A DNA stretch of 64,000 nt from the NCBI GenBank assembly GCA_947500415.1, contig CANMRT010000003.1:1-64000 (forward strand), in the 5' to 3' direction. Below are positions 38,322 through 47,878 of the stretch, piece after piece; positions within the stretch are counted from its first letter, which is position 1; every line of letters begins with the position of its first letter. Both the position numbers and the translations under genes were made by a program. Source of the stretch: an uncultured Roseicyclus sp. Its GTDB lineage: Bacteria; Pseudomonadota; Alphaproteobacteria; Rhodobacterales; Rhodobacteraceae. The notes below the pieces were generated by a model. The model saw only the letters and a program-made list of their open reading frames with translations, did not search any database and was not told the origin of the DNA.

Positions 38322-38741
38322 TTACTCGCTCTCGGCGGCTTCAGAGGCATCGTCGGCGGCTTCAGCTTCAGCATCTTCCGCCGTTTCCGCATCTTCAATG
38401 GCGCTCTCATCGGCAGCGTCGGCAGCTGCCTCCGCCGCAACATTCGCCGCCTCTTCCGTGCACAGACCCCAGTTTACCAAGGTCAGCGTCCCGTTACCCG
38501 TCGACCGCAGAAAGCCTGTCTGCATCAAAGGCACCGCCATCTGCGGGAATTGAGCATTCTCCAGGCCCGCCTCCTCCAACACCGCATTCACATCGTCCTG
38601 ATGCAAAACACACCCCTGCGCCGCAATCGCCTGCGCCAGCGGATAGCCTGGGTGATCCTCAGGCGTCGTCGCCTGACCGTAGGCCACAGAAGCTGCGAGG
38701 AGGGCTGAAAGCCCGAGGAGCGATGAAGCAGAATAGCGCAT
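38322..38741 (-). CDS. Exported protein, modular nuo-associated family, single domain
   Basis: 139 aa: signal peptide (MRYSASSLLGLSALLAASVAYG), a 75-residue domain with AIAAQGCVLHQDDVNAVLEE and NGTLTLVNWGLC, and a 40-residue Ala/Glu/Asp-rich acidic tail. The domain aligns with the N-terminal part of the protein of 36862-37911. AGGA precedes the ATG at 38741. Located immediately downstream of nuoD. Function unknown. Confidence 0.75.
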   Translation of the reverse strand: MRYSASSLLGLSALLAASVAYGQATTPEDHPGYPLAQAIAAQGCVLHQDDVNAVLEEAGLENAQFPQMAVPLMQTGFLRSTGNGTLTLVNWGLCTEEAANVAAEAAADAADESAIEDAETAEDAEAEAADDASEAAESE

Positions 38742-38840
38742 AAGAAAGGGTCCTATTTGTGAGTTGCCAAAGGCTTATCACAAAGAAAAAGCCCACCAAA
38801 CGGCAGGCTTTCCCGACCCTACGGTTTTGTGAACGCTATC

Positions 38841-40079
38841 TTAGCGGTCCACTTCCCCAAACACGATATCAAGCGACCCCAAAATCGCCGACACATCCGC
38901 CAGCTGGTGGCCCTTGCACAGGTAGTCCATCGCCTGCAAATGCGGGAACCCCGGCGCGCGCAACTTGGCGCGGTAGGGTTTGTTTGTCCCATCGGCCACC
39001 AGATACACGCCAAATTCGCCCTTCGGTGCCTCAACGGCGGCGTAAATCTCACCCTTCGGCACGTGGAAACCTTCGGTGTAGAGCTTGAAGTGATGGATCA
39101 GCGCTTCCATCGAGGTCTTCATATCGCCCCGTTTGGGCGGCGCCATCTTACCACGCGCCATGATCTCACCCGGCTCATTGCGCAGCTTTTCGCAGGCCTG
39201 CTTGATGATCTTCTGACTCTCCCGCATCTCCGCCATGCGGCAGAGGTAGCGATCATAACAATCGCCGTTCTTGCCCACGGGGATCTGGAAGTCGAACTCA
39301 TCGTAGCATTCATAGGGTTGCGCGCGCCGCAGGTCCCAAGCGAAACCCGAGCCACGCACCATCACGCCCGAGAACGCCCAATTCTGGATGTCTTCTTCGG
39401 TCACGATCCCGATGTCGGCGTTGCGCTGCTTGAAGATGCGGTTCTCAGTCAGAAGCGTATCGATGTCATCGAGCGCCTTGGGGAAGTTATCGGCCCAAGC
39501 ATCAATGTCCTCAACCAGCTCAGGTGGCAAATCCTGATGAACGCCGCCCGGCCGGAAGTACGCCGCGTGCAGGCGCGCGCCCGAGGCCCGCTCGTAGAAG
39601 ATCATCAGCTTCTCACGCTCTTCGAACCCCCAAAGCGGCGGGGTCAGCGCGCCCACGTCCAAGGCCTGCGTCGTCACGTTCAACAGGTGGTTCAGAATAC
39701 GCCCGATCTCGCAATACAATACCCGGATCAACTGCGCCCGACGCGGTACTTCGGTACCCGTCATCCGCTCGATCGCCAGACACCAGGCATGTTCCTGGTT
39801 CATCGTGCCCACGTAATCCAGCCGGTCGAAATACGGCAGGTTCTGCAGGTACGTGCGGCTTTCCATCAGCTTCTCGGTGCCACGGTGCAGCAGGCCGATA
39901 TGCGGGTCACAGCGCTCGCAAATCTCACCGTCCAACTCCAGAACCAGACGCAACACACCGTGCGCAGCCGGATGCTGAGGCCCGAAGTTCAGGTTGAAGT
40001 TGCGGATCTTCTGCTCACCGGTCTCGAAATCGGTGGAGCCGTCGTCATAGGTGTTCGTGCGGATATCGCCGTCCATCAT
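38841..40079 (-). CDS. nuoD: NADH-quinone oxidoreductase subunit D
   Basis: 412-aa 49-kDa homologue that forms the quinone site with NuoB and is related to the large subunit of [NiFe] hydrogenases without the metal ligands. Diagnostic blocks: [20 protein letters not shown], the quinone-site His/Tyr region [20 protein letters not shown], and [23 protein letters not shown] at 40079 overlaps the nuoC stop by 4 bp. Confidence 0.98.
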   Translation of the reverse strand: MMDGDIRTNTYDDGSTDFETGEQKIRNFNLNFGPQHPAAHGVLRLVLELDGEICERCDPHIGLLHRGTEKLMESRTYLQNLPYFDRLDYVGTMNQEHAWCLAIERMTGTEVPRRAQLIRVLYCEIGRILNHLLNVTTQALDVGALTPPLWGFEEREKLMIFYERASGARLHAAYFRPGGVHQDLPPELVEDIDAWADNFPKALDDIDTLLTENRIFKQRNADIGIVTEEDIQNWAFSGVMVRGSGFAWDLRRAQPYECYDEFDFQIPVGKNGDCYDRYLCRMAEMRESQKIIKQACEKLRNEPGEIMARGKMAPPKRGDMKTSMEALIHHFKLYTEGFHVPKGEIYAAVEAPKGEFGVYLVADGTNKPYRAKLRAPGFPHLQAMDYLCKGHQLADVSAILGSLDIVFGEVDR

Positions 40080-40693
40080 GCCTTCTCCTCCGCATCTGCC
40101 TTTTCATCGCCGGGCAACACGTATTCCGCACCCTCCCAAGGCGACATGAAATCGAACTGGCGGTATTCCTGAACCAGCTTCACCGGCTCATAGACCACGC
40201 GCTTGAGCTCTTCGTCATACCGCACCTCGGTATACCCGGTCGTCGGGAAATCCTTGCGCAGCGGATGGCCGCGGAATCCGTAATCCGTCAGCAAGCGGCG
40301 CAGGTCATCGTGGCCGGTAAAGAGAATTCCGAACATGTCGTAGACTTCGCGCTCATACCAACCGGCACTTGCATGGACCGAGGTAATCGAGGCGATCGTA
40401 TCCTCCTCACGGATCGCCGCGCGCACGCGGACCCGGTGGTTCTGATACATGCTCAGGAAGTGGTAGACGACGTCGAACCGGCGATCCCGGCTGGGATAAT
40501 CCACCGCCGTGATGTCGATCAGGGTCGAGAATTGGCAGGACCGGTCCGTTTTCAGGAACTCGACGAACTCCACCAACTCCGCCGGGGCCACGTCCACCGA
40601 CAATTCACCAACGCCGTTGATGTCCGTAGACAACACAGCGTCCGAACGCTTCTCGGACAGGTAAGCGGCCAGCTCTTGCAGGGCTTCGGTCAT
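40076..40693 (-). CDS. nuoC: NADH-quinone oxidoreductase subunit C
   Basis: 205-aa 30-kDa subunit. The signature ERHVYDLFGI-type block appears as [20 protein letters not shown], and the C-terminus has [20 protein letters not shown]. It is a separate polypeptide here, not fused to NuoD as in E. coli. ATG at 40693; 12 bp from nuoB. Confidence 0.98.
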   Translation of the reverse strand: MTEALQELAAYLSEKRSDAVLSTDINGVGELSVDVAPAELVEFVEFLKTDRSCQFSTLIDITAVDYPSRDRRFDVVYHFLSMYQNHRVRVRAAIREEDTIASITSVHASAGWYEREVYDMFGILFTGHDDLRRLLTDYGFRGHPLRKDFPTTGYTEVRYDEELKRVVYEPVKLVQEYRQFDFMSPWEGAEYVLPGDEKADAEEKA

Positions 40694-40705
40694 TCTATGA
40701 TCCCC

Positions 40706-41887
<1,182 letters not shown>

Positions 41888-42844
41888 CTAGGGCACAATA
41901 TCCATGGCCGGGGTCAGTGGACCTGCGGTGTAGCAAAACGTACGCCCGACATCGGGGCACCGGTCCCGGCCCCGCAAGCTGTCGGTCAGGATGCCCCAGA
42001 TCATGGCCTGGCCGTCCGACCAGCCAATCATCGCAGACCCCGACGCGCCGCTACCACTGTCACAATCATACCGCGCCACTTCGGTCGTATCCTGCGGCTC
42101 GGCCGGGCGCCCTATGATGTTGCCATCATCGCTCAGATCCGAGGTCGAAGGCGGCACTCCACGATACCGGCAAATTTGCGCCAGAAATCCGTTGGTTTGA
42201 TAAGACGACGTGCCACCCGTTACGTTCAGAACAGGCTGCCCCTCTTCAAGGATCAGATCCTCTGCAGTCGCAATTGGCAGCGGCTGCGCCCCTTGCGGCA
42301 CCCGGCTTAACCGCACCACCGCCCAATCTGTGCGCGTCACCGGAACCGAGAAATGCGTGTACAGCGCATCCGGCACGCGAAATGGTCCCGCCTTCAGCCC
42401 GTCAGCGTCCATCGTGACCACATCGCCCCCGGTATGAACAGCAACACAATTTCCGTTTCGCGCGCGCGGGCTTCCATCCTCGTTCAAAAAGACATGTGCC
42501 GCGGTCAGCATGCGGTCACCGTCGCCGATCAAAACACCGCTGCCTGTGGCGCCCCCGTTGCATGAGATGCGGACAACCGCCGCGATGGCGTCCTCCCATC
42601 CGGGGAAGCGCGCGGCATCGGCAGGCGAGAAATCCTGCAATGGCACACGATCTTCGCCACCGATCACGCCATCGGGCGGAGGAATTTCGCGTTTTGTCGG
42701 CAGGGGCGGTTCGGTCGTGGTCTGGCCCAAAAGGGTCCAACCCACCAACGCGATCACCGCGCAGATAAACAGACCCTTCGCAAGCGAGGCCCCGCCACGC
42801 TCCACGGGTTGATAAGGTTCAGGCCCGGACACGGGAAGAAGCAC
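41888..42844 (-). CDS. Membrane-anchored trypsin-like serine protease inserted between nuoA and nuoB
   Basis: 318 aa. One transmembrane segment (residues about 24-41, GLFICAVIALVGWTLLG) is followed by an S1-type protease domain with His in TAAHVF (about 117), Asp in TRTDWAVV (about 172) and the nucleophile Ser in DSGSGASGSAM (about 268). Orientation by the positive N-terminus suggests a periplasmic protease. The first codon is GTG 42844, with GTG 42832 as alternative; neither has a clear ribosome-binding site. It is on the nuo strand but is not part of known nuo operons. Substrate unknown. Confidence 0.8.
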   Translation of the reverse strand: MLLPVSGPEPYQPVERGGASLAKGLFICAVIALVGWTLLGQTTTEPPLPTKREIPPPDGVIGGEDRVPLQDFSPADAARFPGWEDAIAAVVRISCNGGATGSGVLIGDGDRMLTAAHVFLNEDGSPRARNGNCVAVHTGGDVVTMDADGLKAGPFRVPDALYTHFSVPVTRTDWAVVRLSRVPQGAQPLPIATAEDLILEEGQPVLNVTGGTSSYQTNGFLAQICRYRGVPPSTSDLSDDGNIIGRPAEPQDTTEVARYDCDSGSGASGSAMIGWSDGQAMIWGILTDSLRGRDRCPDVGRTFCYTAGPLTPAMDIVP

Positions 42845-42903
42845 AGGTTACGGATGTATTAACAAGAACGGATTTCTCGTTCCGTTTCAAATACATAGAT
42901 ACA

Positions 42904-42921
42904 CTTATCACGCGTGATAAG
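42904..42921. repeat. Palindrome CTTATCA-CGCG-TGATAAG after nuoA
   Basis: Perfect 18-bp palindrome (7-bp arms around CGCG) starting 3 bp beyond the nuoA stop codon. Its arms equal those of the palindrome at 7481-7500, which is also 3 bp beyond a stop codon. Confidence 0.7.
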
Positions 42922-42924
42922 GCG

Positions 42925-43290
42925 TCATTCCCACTCAAGGGCACCCTTTTTCCACTCGTAGGCGAAGCCGATGGTCAGAACCGCAAGGAAGACCATCATC
43001 GACCAGAAGGCCGTGTCGCTCAGATCCGGGAAGGCCGTGGCCCAGGGGAACAGGAACGCGATTTCGAGGTCGAAGATGATGAACAGGATCGACACGAGGT
43101 AGAACCGCACATCAAACTTCATCCGCGCGTCATCAAATGCGTTGAACCCGCACTCATACGCGCTGACCTTTTCCGGGTCCGGATTGCTCACGGCCAGAAC
43201 GACCGCCGAAAGCAAAAGGACAAGCCCAAGCCCGATGGCAATCGCCAGGAAAATGAGGATCGGTGCGTAGTTCGACAGAAGCTCGGTCAT
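42925..43290 (-). CDS. nuoA: NADH-quinone oxidoreductase subunit A
   Basis: 121-aa membrane subunit with three helices. The signature [20 protein letters not shown] contains the conserved Cys used to detect the active/deactive state in mitochondrial ND3, followed by [20 protein letters not shown]. First gene of the complex I locus. ATG at 43290; a candidate promoter lies upstream at 43323-43350. Confidence 0.98.
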   Translation of the reverse strand: MTELLSNYAPILIFLAIAIGLGLVLLLSAVVLAVSNPDPEKVSAYECGFNAFDDARMKFDVRFYLVSILFIIFDLEIAFLFPWATAFPDLSDTAFWSMMVFLAVLTIGFAYEWKKGALEWE

Positions 43291-43322
43291 GCGAGGGCCT
43301 TAACTTGTCCGGTCGAACGCGG

Positions 43323-43350
43323 GTTTAAGCCGCAAAAGCACAAGGGTCAA
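43323..43350 (-). promoter_or_regulatory. Candidate nuoA promoter
   Basis: TTGACC, 16-base spacer, TTAAAC on the minus strand, placing a start point about 25 bp before the nuoA ATG. Predicted by sequence only. Confidence 0.4.
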
Positions 43351-43424
43351 CGTGGCATCCGTGCGGCAAAGAGTTCCGATAGGGCATGCTTTTCATCTGC
43401 GCCCAGCCATGGAACAGATGCGTC

Positions 43425-43901
43425 ATGACACGGAGTTTCTTCCCCTGCGTTTTGACGTTCCTTCTTCTGACCGCGTGTCAGCCCGTTGCTGACCCAAGCA
43501 CTTTGTCGGACCGGCAACTCGACTGCACCACCGTACAGTTTATCGCCCATCCCGGCGACGAAGGTGATCCGTTTTTGCAGGGCAACGAGGGGCGCCGGTT
43601 CGTGCTGGATCGCTCGAACGAAGAATTTATCGACCTTTTCGTTCCAAATGCAGGCAGCTGGCCCTCGGATCTACGGTTCACGATTACCGGAACGCCGGAC
43701 AGTGTTCTCACCTCACAGCACCAGTCCTTCAACCGGTTCACCAATGAACCCAACCCGGATCTCCGTTACGAACTGCGCCTTTCGCCTGTCTCACAACCGG
43801 GCTACCGCACCGGCGAATTGCGCTCCATCTCAAGCTTTGGCGGCGCGACACGAACAAACCGCTGGCTATTGTCGTGCGAAAACGCAGGCGCTGCGCTCTG
43901 A
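43425..43901 (+). CDS. Putative lipoprotein, convergent with the acyl-CoA synthetase gene
   Basis: 158 aa beginning MTRSFFPCVLTFLLLTACQP with a lipobox LTAC, so probably lipid-modified. The mature part is beta-rich with a Cys pair (DCTTVQF and SCENAG). Start ATG 43425; an upstream in-frame ATG at 43386 would bury the signal. It is divergent from nuoA and ends 7 bp from the synthetase gene. No family recognised. Confidence 0.65.
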   Translation: MTRSFFPCVLTFLLLTACQPVADPSTLSDRQLDCTTVQFIAHPGDEGDPFLQGNEGRRFVLDRSNEEFIDLFVPNAGSWPSDLRFTITGTPDSVLTSQHQSFNRFTNEPNPDLRYELRLSPVSQPGYRTGELRSISSFGGATRTNRWLLSCENAGAAL

Positions 43902-43908
43902 CGAAGCT

Positions 43909-45462
43909 CTAGCCCGCAGCCAGTTTGTCCCTAAGCTCCCGACGCAAGATCTTTCCGCTGGCACTTTTGGGCACACTCTCAACAAACCGGTATTCCTCCG
44001 GGCGCTTGTAGCTTGCCAGACACCCCTCACAAAACGCGCGGATGGCCGCTTCTTCGACCGTCCCGTTTGTCACCACAAAGGCAATCGGCACCTCGCCGGC
44101 TTCCGGGTCAGCCTTTCCGATTACCGCTGCATCGGTGACGCCCTCCATCGAGCACAGTGCGGCCTCCACCTCGGCAGGCGCGACCTGGAACCCTTTGTAC
44201 TTGATGAGTTCCTTCAAGCGATCGCGGATAAACATGAACCCATCCTCGTCGATCTCAGCCAGATCACCCGTACGAAGCCAACCGCCCTCGGCCATCGTCT
44301 CAGCGGTCGCCTCCGGGTTGTTCAAATAGCCCTTCATCACCTGCGGGCCGCGAATCCAAAGCTCTCCCTCCATGCCCGCCGGCATATCTTCCAACGTTTC
44401 CGGATCCACGATCCGGCATTCGGTCGAGGGCACCGCTTGCCCGCTCGACCCGTGCCGGATGTTGCCACCAACCGTCATGTGACTGATCGGGCTCAATTCC
44501 GTCATGCCATAACCTTGCACGGAATGGGCGCCGAAACGCGTGCCCACCGCCGCTTCGATCTCGGCCCCAAGGGGTGCCGCGCCGGAGAAAACTTGTTGCA
44601 CCGAAGAGACGTCGTAGTCTTCGACCATCGGATGCTTTGCCAAGGCCAATGCGACGGGCGGCACGATATATAGCCGTGTCGCGCGATGCTCCTGGATCAG
44701 CTTCAGATAGAGTTCCAGATCAAAGCGCGGCAATGTCACGATCTTCGCGCGTTGGTTCAAAAACAAGTTCATCAGAACCGTCATGCCGTAGATATGGAAG
44801 AATGGCAGAAACGCGATGGTTGTGTCGTCTGGATCAATGCCTGCAACCTTGGCCGATTGCGTGACATTGGCCACAAGGTTGCGGTGCGTCAGCATCACGC
44901 CTTTGGGCCGTCCTGTCGTGCCGCTGGAATAAGGCAGAACGACAACATGCTCGTCGACATCCACGGGCGCTTGCTCATCCAGTTCCGCGCCCATCACGTC
45001 GGCCAGCGACAAGGCCCCATCCGCTCCATCGATCACGACAAGTTCCCGGCAGCCCGTGCCTTCCATGGCCGCGCGGGCGACATCGGCAAACATTGAGATT
45101 GTCACCAACATCTGCGCGCCCGCATCCTCCAGCTGGTGCTTGATCTCGGGTGCCGTGTAGGTCGGGTTGATCGTGGTCACAGTCCCCCCGCCCCAGGCGA
45201 CGCCATGAAAGACCACCGGATATTCCGGCAAGTTCGGTGCCAGCAGAGCGACTGTCCCCCCCGGCAACACGCCCCGCTCCGTCAGCCCACCGGCCAAGGC
45301 CTTGATCTGCGCAATCATCTGGCCTGCCGTGACCGTCCGCCCCGATGGGCCGTCGATCATCGCCACGTCATCCGCACGCCCCTCGAACCCTTCGAACAGC
45401 TTTTGCGTGACCGAGACGCGCGGGACGTCCACCGTCCCATACCGGCTTTCAAAGATTGCCAT
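43909..45462 (-). CDS. Acyl-CoA synthetase (4-coumarate-CoA ligase-like)
   Basis: 517-aa ANL-superfamily adenylating enzyme. The phosphate-binding loop YSSGTTGRPKGV, YGMTELSP, GWLRTGDLAEIDEDGF and the C-terminal catalytic Lys in PKSASGKILRR are all present. It converts a carboxylic acid to its CoA ester via an acyl-AMP. ATG 45462 is preceded by an exact GGGAGGA. Last gene of the leucine-catabolism cluster; it may activate acetoacetate or another branched or aryl acid, but substrate is not clear from sequence. Confidence 0.93.
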   Translation of the reverse strand: MAIFESRYGTVDVPRVSVTQKLFEGFEGRADDVAMIDGPSGRTVTAGQMIAQIKALAGGLTERGVLPGGTVALLAPNLPEYPVVFHGVAWGGGTVTTINPTYTAPEIKHQLEDAGAQMLVTISMFADVARAAMEGTGCRELVVIDGADGALSLADVMGAELDEQAPVDVDEHVVVLPYSSGTTGRPKGVMLTHRNLVANVTQSAKVAGIDPDDTTIAFLPFFHIYGMTVLMNLFLNQRAKIVTLPRFDLELYLKLIQEHRATRLYIVPPVALALAKHPMVEDYDVSSVQQVFSGAAPLGAEIEAAVGTRFGAHSVQGYGMTELSPISHMTVGGNIRHGSSGQAVPSTECRIVDPETLEDMPAGMEGELWIRGPQVMKGYLNNPEATAETMAEGGWLRTGDLAEIDEDGFMFIRDRLKELIKYKGFQVAPAEVEAALCSMEGVTDAAVIGKADPEAGEVPIAFVVTNGTVEEAAIRAFCEGCLASYKRPEEYRFVESVPKSASGKILRRELRDKLAAG

Positions 45463-45599
45463 GGATGTCCTCCCAGACCCGGCCTCTGGAATGGGCCGAT
45501 GGTTCGGAACAGGATCACGGACAAACCACGCCACTGTCCAGCGTTAATGCGGGAGGGTGGGCGGGGCGACGCCAAGGGCGAGCGTCGTTCGGCCTCGCG

Positions 45600-46382
45600 T
45601 CAGCCGTCTGTCCAGCGCGGCTTTCGCTTGTCGAAGAAGGCTCCAATACCCTCTGCGGCCTCGTCGCTTTCCCAACGCGCAACGAGCGCGTCGATCGTGG
45701 CGCTTACCTGAGCTTCACCCGGCGCGCCGCCCAGCTCGGCCACAAGTGCCTTGCCCGCAGCCACGGCTCCGGGCGCTGCGCTCAGGTAAGGTTTGATTTC
45801 CGCCTCGATTGCGGCGTCCAGCTCTGCCTCGGGCACCACGCGCGCCAGAAGGTCGAGGGTCACAGCTTCCTCCGCGTCGAACCTGCGACCCGAGAAAAAC
45901 ACCCGCCGCGCCTTTGCAGCGCCCATGCGCGCAACCACATAGGGTCCGATTGTCGCAGGGATCAGCCCAAGACGTACCTCGGTCAGCCCGAATTTCGCCG
46001 TCTCAACACCCACCGCAACATCACAAACGCTCATCAACCCGATCCCGCCACCGAAGGCCTGGCCCTGCACGCGTCCGATCAGCGGCTTTGGCATCGCATC
46101 CAGCGCGCCCAACATCTCGGCCAGAGCCCGTGCCTCGCGCGCCCGGGTTTCCGCATCGGCCTGCATCTGCGCCTTCATCCAGCCCAAATCTCCGCCCGCA
46201 CAGAAACTAGGGCCCTCTCCGGTCAGCACGACAACACGCACCGCCGGATCGCGCCCCAAACGGCCCGCCATCAAGGTCAGCTCGGCGATCATTGCGGCAT
46301 CGATCGCGTTGTGGACCTCTGGCCGGTTCAGGCGCAGCCAGGCGACCCCGCGATCATCCACATTCAACTCAACGCTCGCCAT
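45600..46382 (-). CDS. Enoyl-CoA hydratase-family protein, probable methylglutaconyl-CoA hydratase
   Basis: 260-aa crotonase-fold enzyme. The oxyanion-hole loops are SFCAGGDLGWMK (residues about 63-74) and GRVQGQAFGGGIGLMSVCD, with ETAKFGLTEVRLGLIPATIG following. Located between HMG-CoA lyase and the acyl-CoA synthetase, it would hydrate 3-methylglutaconyl-CoA to HMG-CoA, the step linking MCC to HMG-CoA lyase. ATG 46382 has AAGGAG upstream and overlaps the lyase gene by 14 bp. Confidence 0.85.
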   Translation of the reverse strand: MASVELNVDDRGVAWLRLNRPEVHNAIDAAMIAELTLMAGRLGRDPAVRVVVLTGEGPSFCAGGDLGWMKAQMQADAETRAREARALAEMLGALDAMPKPLIGRVQGQAFGGGIGLMSVCDVAVGVETAKFGLTEVRLGLIPATIGPYVVARMGAAKARRVFFSGRRFDAEEAVTLDLLARVVPEAELDAAIEAEIKPYLSAAPGAVAAGKALVAELGGAPGEAQVSATIDALVARWESDEAAEGIGAFFDKRKPRWTDG

Positions 46383-47229
46383 GTCGCATCTCCTTCGCCA
46401 TCCGCCCGGCCTTCGCAATGATTGCCCGGTTTAGGCCCGTGACGTATCCTTTGGTGATCAAATGTGCGTCCAGCGCCTCGGTCGCCAGATTGCCCGCAGC
46501 GCCCGGCGCATAGGGGCAGCCACCAAGACCACCCACTGCACTGTCAAAAGTGCGTAGTCCACGTTCCAGCGCGACATCAACGTTGTCCAACGCGCGTCCG
46601 CTTGTGTCGTGGAAGTGACCGGCCAGCATATCCATCTCAGCCACGTTCAAGACAGCCTCCAGCATCGCGTCCACGGCCTCGGGCGTGCCCCGCCCGATTG
46701 TGTCGCCAAGCGATATCTCGTGGCATCCCATCGCTTTCAGTGCGCTCGCAACCACAGCCACTTGGCTTGGCGGCACCGGTCCGTCGAAAGGGCAATCGGT
46801 AACGCAGGAGATATAGCCGCGCACCGTCACGCCATCGCCCTTTGCGGTTCGCACCACCTCATCAAACCGTCCAAGGCTTTCGATGACCGAGGCGTTCAGA
46901 TTAGCCTTCGAAAACCCCTCCGAGGCGCTGGCGAATACCGCAATCTCCTCCACCCCTGCCGCTTTCGCGCCCGCGTAACCGCGCATATTCGGCGTCAGCG
47001 CGGTGTAGCGTACGCCATTCACCCGCGAGATGCCCGCCAGCACCTCCGCACCGTCCGCCATCTGAGGCACCCACTTGGGGCTGACGAAGGACGCGACCTC
47101 GATCCGCCGAAACCCGGCCTGAGAGAGCAGATTAACCAGCGCAATCTTCTCATCCGTCGGGATCAACCGCACTTCGTTCTGCAACCCGTCGCGTGGGCCC
47201 ACCTCGACGATTTCGACACGCTCAGGCAA
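46369..47229 (-). CDS. Hydroxymethylglutaryl-CoA lyase
   Basis: 286-aa TIM-barrel enzyme that cleaves HMG-CoA to acetoacetate and acetyl-CoA, the final step of leucine catabolism. Start: TTG 47229, read MPERVEIVEVGPRDGLQNE, with GAGGTG four bases upstream; it overlaps the GST stop by 8 bp. Catalytic features are GHFHDTSG, the G-loop GGLGGCPYAPGAAGN containing the catalytic Cys, and FASASEGFSKANLN. The longer upstream frame is in GST sequence and is not used. Confidence 0.95.
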   Translation of the reverse strand: MPERVEIVEVGPRDGLQNEVRLIPTDEKIALVNLLSQAGFRRIEVASFVSPKWVPQMADGAEVLAGISRVNGVRYTALTPNMRGYAGAKAAGVEEIAVFASASEGFSKANLNASVIESLGRFDEVVRTAKGDGVTVRGYISCVTDCPFDGPVPPSQVAVVASALKAMGCHEISLGDTIGRGTPEAVDAMLEAVLNVAEMDMLAGHFHDTSGRALDNVDVALERGLRTFDSAVGGLGGCPYAPGAAGNLATEALDAHLITKGYVTGLNRAIIAKAGRMAKEMRHGER

Positions 47230-47878
47230 CGGGCACCTCGTAGAATTCCTTGGCGTAAAACGCCTGAAGCCCTTCAATCTCCGCTGCCGCCTGGAACGCG
47301 GGCCGCGCTTGCAGCCGTTCCCAATAAGCCTGCAACTTTGGCCACGGGTCCATTTTCACGTAGAATGGCGCCGCAAACAGGTTGAACCCCAACATCGCAT
47401 CCGCCGCCGAAAAACCCAGCGGCAGGACGTAGTCGCCCGCTATCATGCCATCAAGCGCATCCAGAGTGCCCTTCAGCCTCAACGTATTCAGCTTGACCAC
47501 CGCAGGCGAGGGCTTGGCGGGCGGACGCAGGAACAAGTGGTTCAGGTTCAACTGCTCGATTAGAGAGGCCTGTGTTTCCGCAAACCCCATAGCCTCCAGA
47601 TACGCCACCCGTTCCGGATGCCCCGGCGCGCGGCCAAACCCGAAACCGGGGCGGCTTTCACAGAGGTATTGCAGGATCGCAGAGGACTCGAACACCGCCC
47701 GATCATCGATTTCCAACGCAGGGATGCGTCCCGCCGGCGAATGGTCCTTCAGCCCCGGCTCCTGCATCTTGCGGGTTCCGATCTCATAGAGCTCAAGCTC
47801 CGGTGTGATCCCCATTTCCTGAAGCAGCCACAGCACACGAAACGAGCGCCCCCAAGGCACATGATGCAAGCGGATCAT
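47222..47878 (-). CDS. Glutathione S-transferase family protein
   Basis: 218-aa GST with an N-terminal thioredoxin-like domain (VPWGRSFRVLWLLQEMGI then GRIPALEIDDRAVFESSAIL) and a C-terminal helical domain. The SNAIL/SxAI glutathione-binding motif is SSAI. It sits between mccA and the HMG-CoA lyase gene with overlaps on both sides, a known arrangement in some alphaproteobacterial leucine clusters. The substrate is unknown; detoxification of reactive acyl-CoA or glutathione adducts is possible. Confidence 0.9.
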   Translation of the reverse strand: MIRLHHVPWGRSFRVLWLLQEMGITPELELYEIGTRKMQEPGLKDHSPAGRIPALEIDDRAVFESSAILQYLCESRPGFGFGRAPGHPERVAYLEAMGFAETQASLIEQLNLNHLFLRPPAKPSPAVVKLNTLRLKGTLDALDGMIAGDYVLPLGFSAADAMLGFNLFAAPFYVKMDPWPKLQAYWERLQARPAFQAAAEIEGLQAFYAKEFYEVPVA

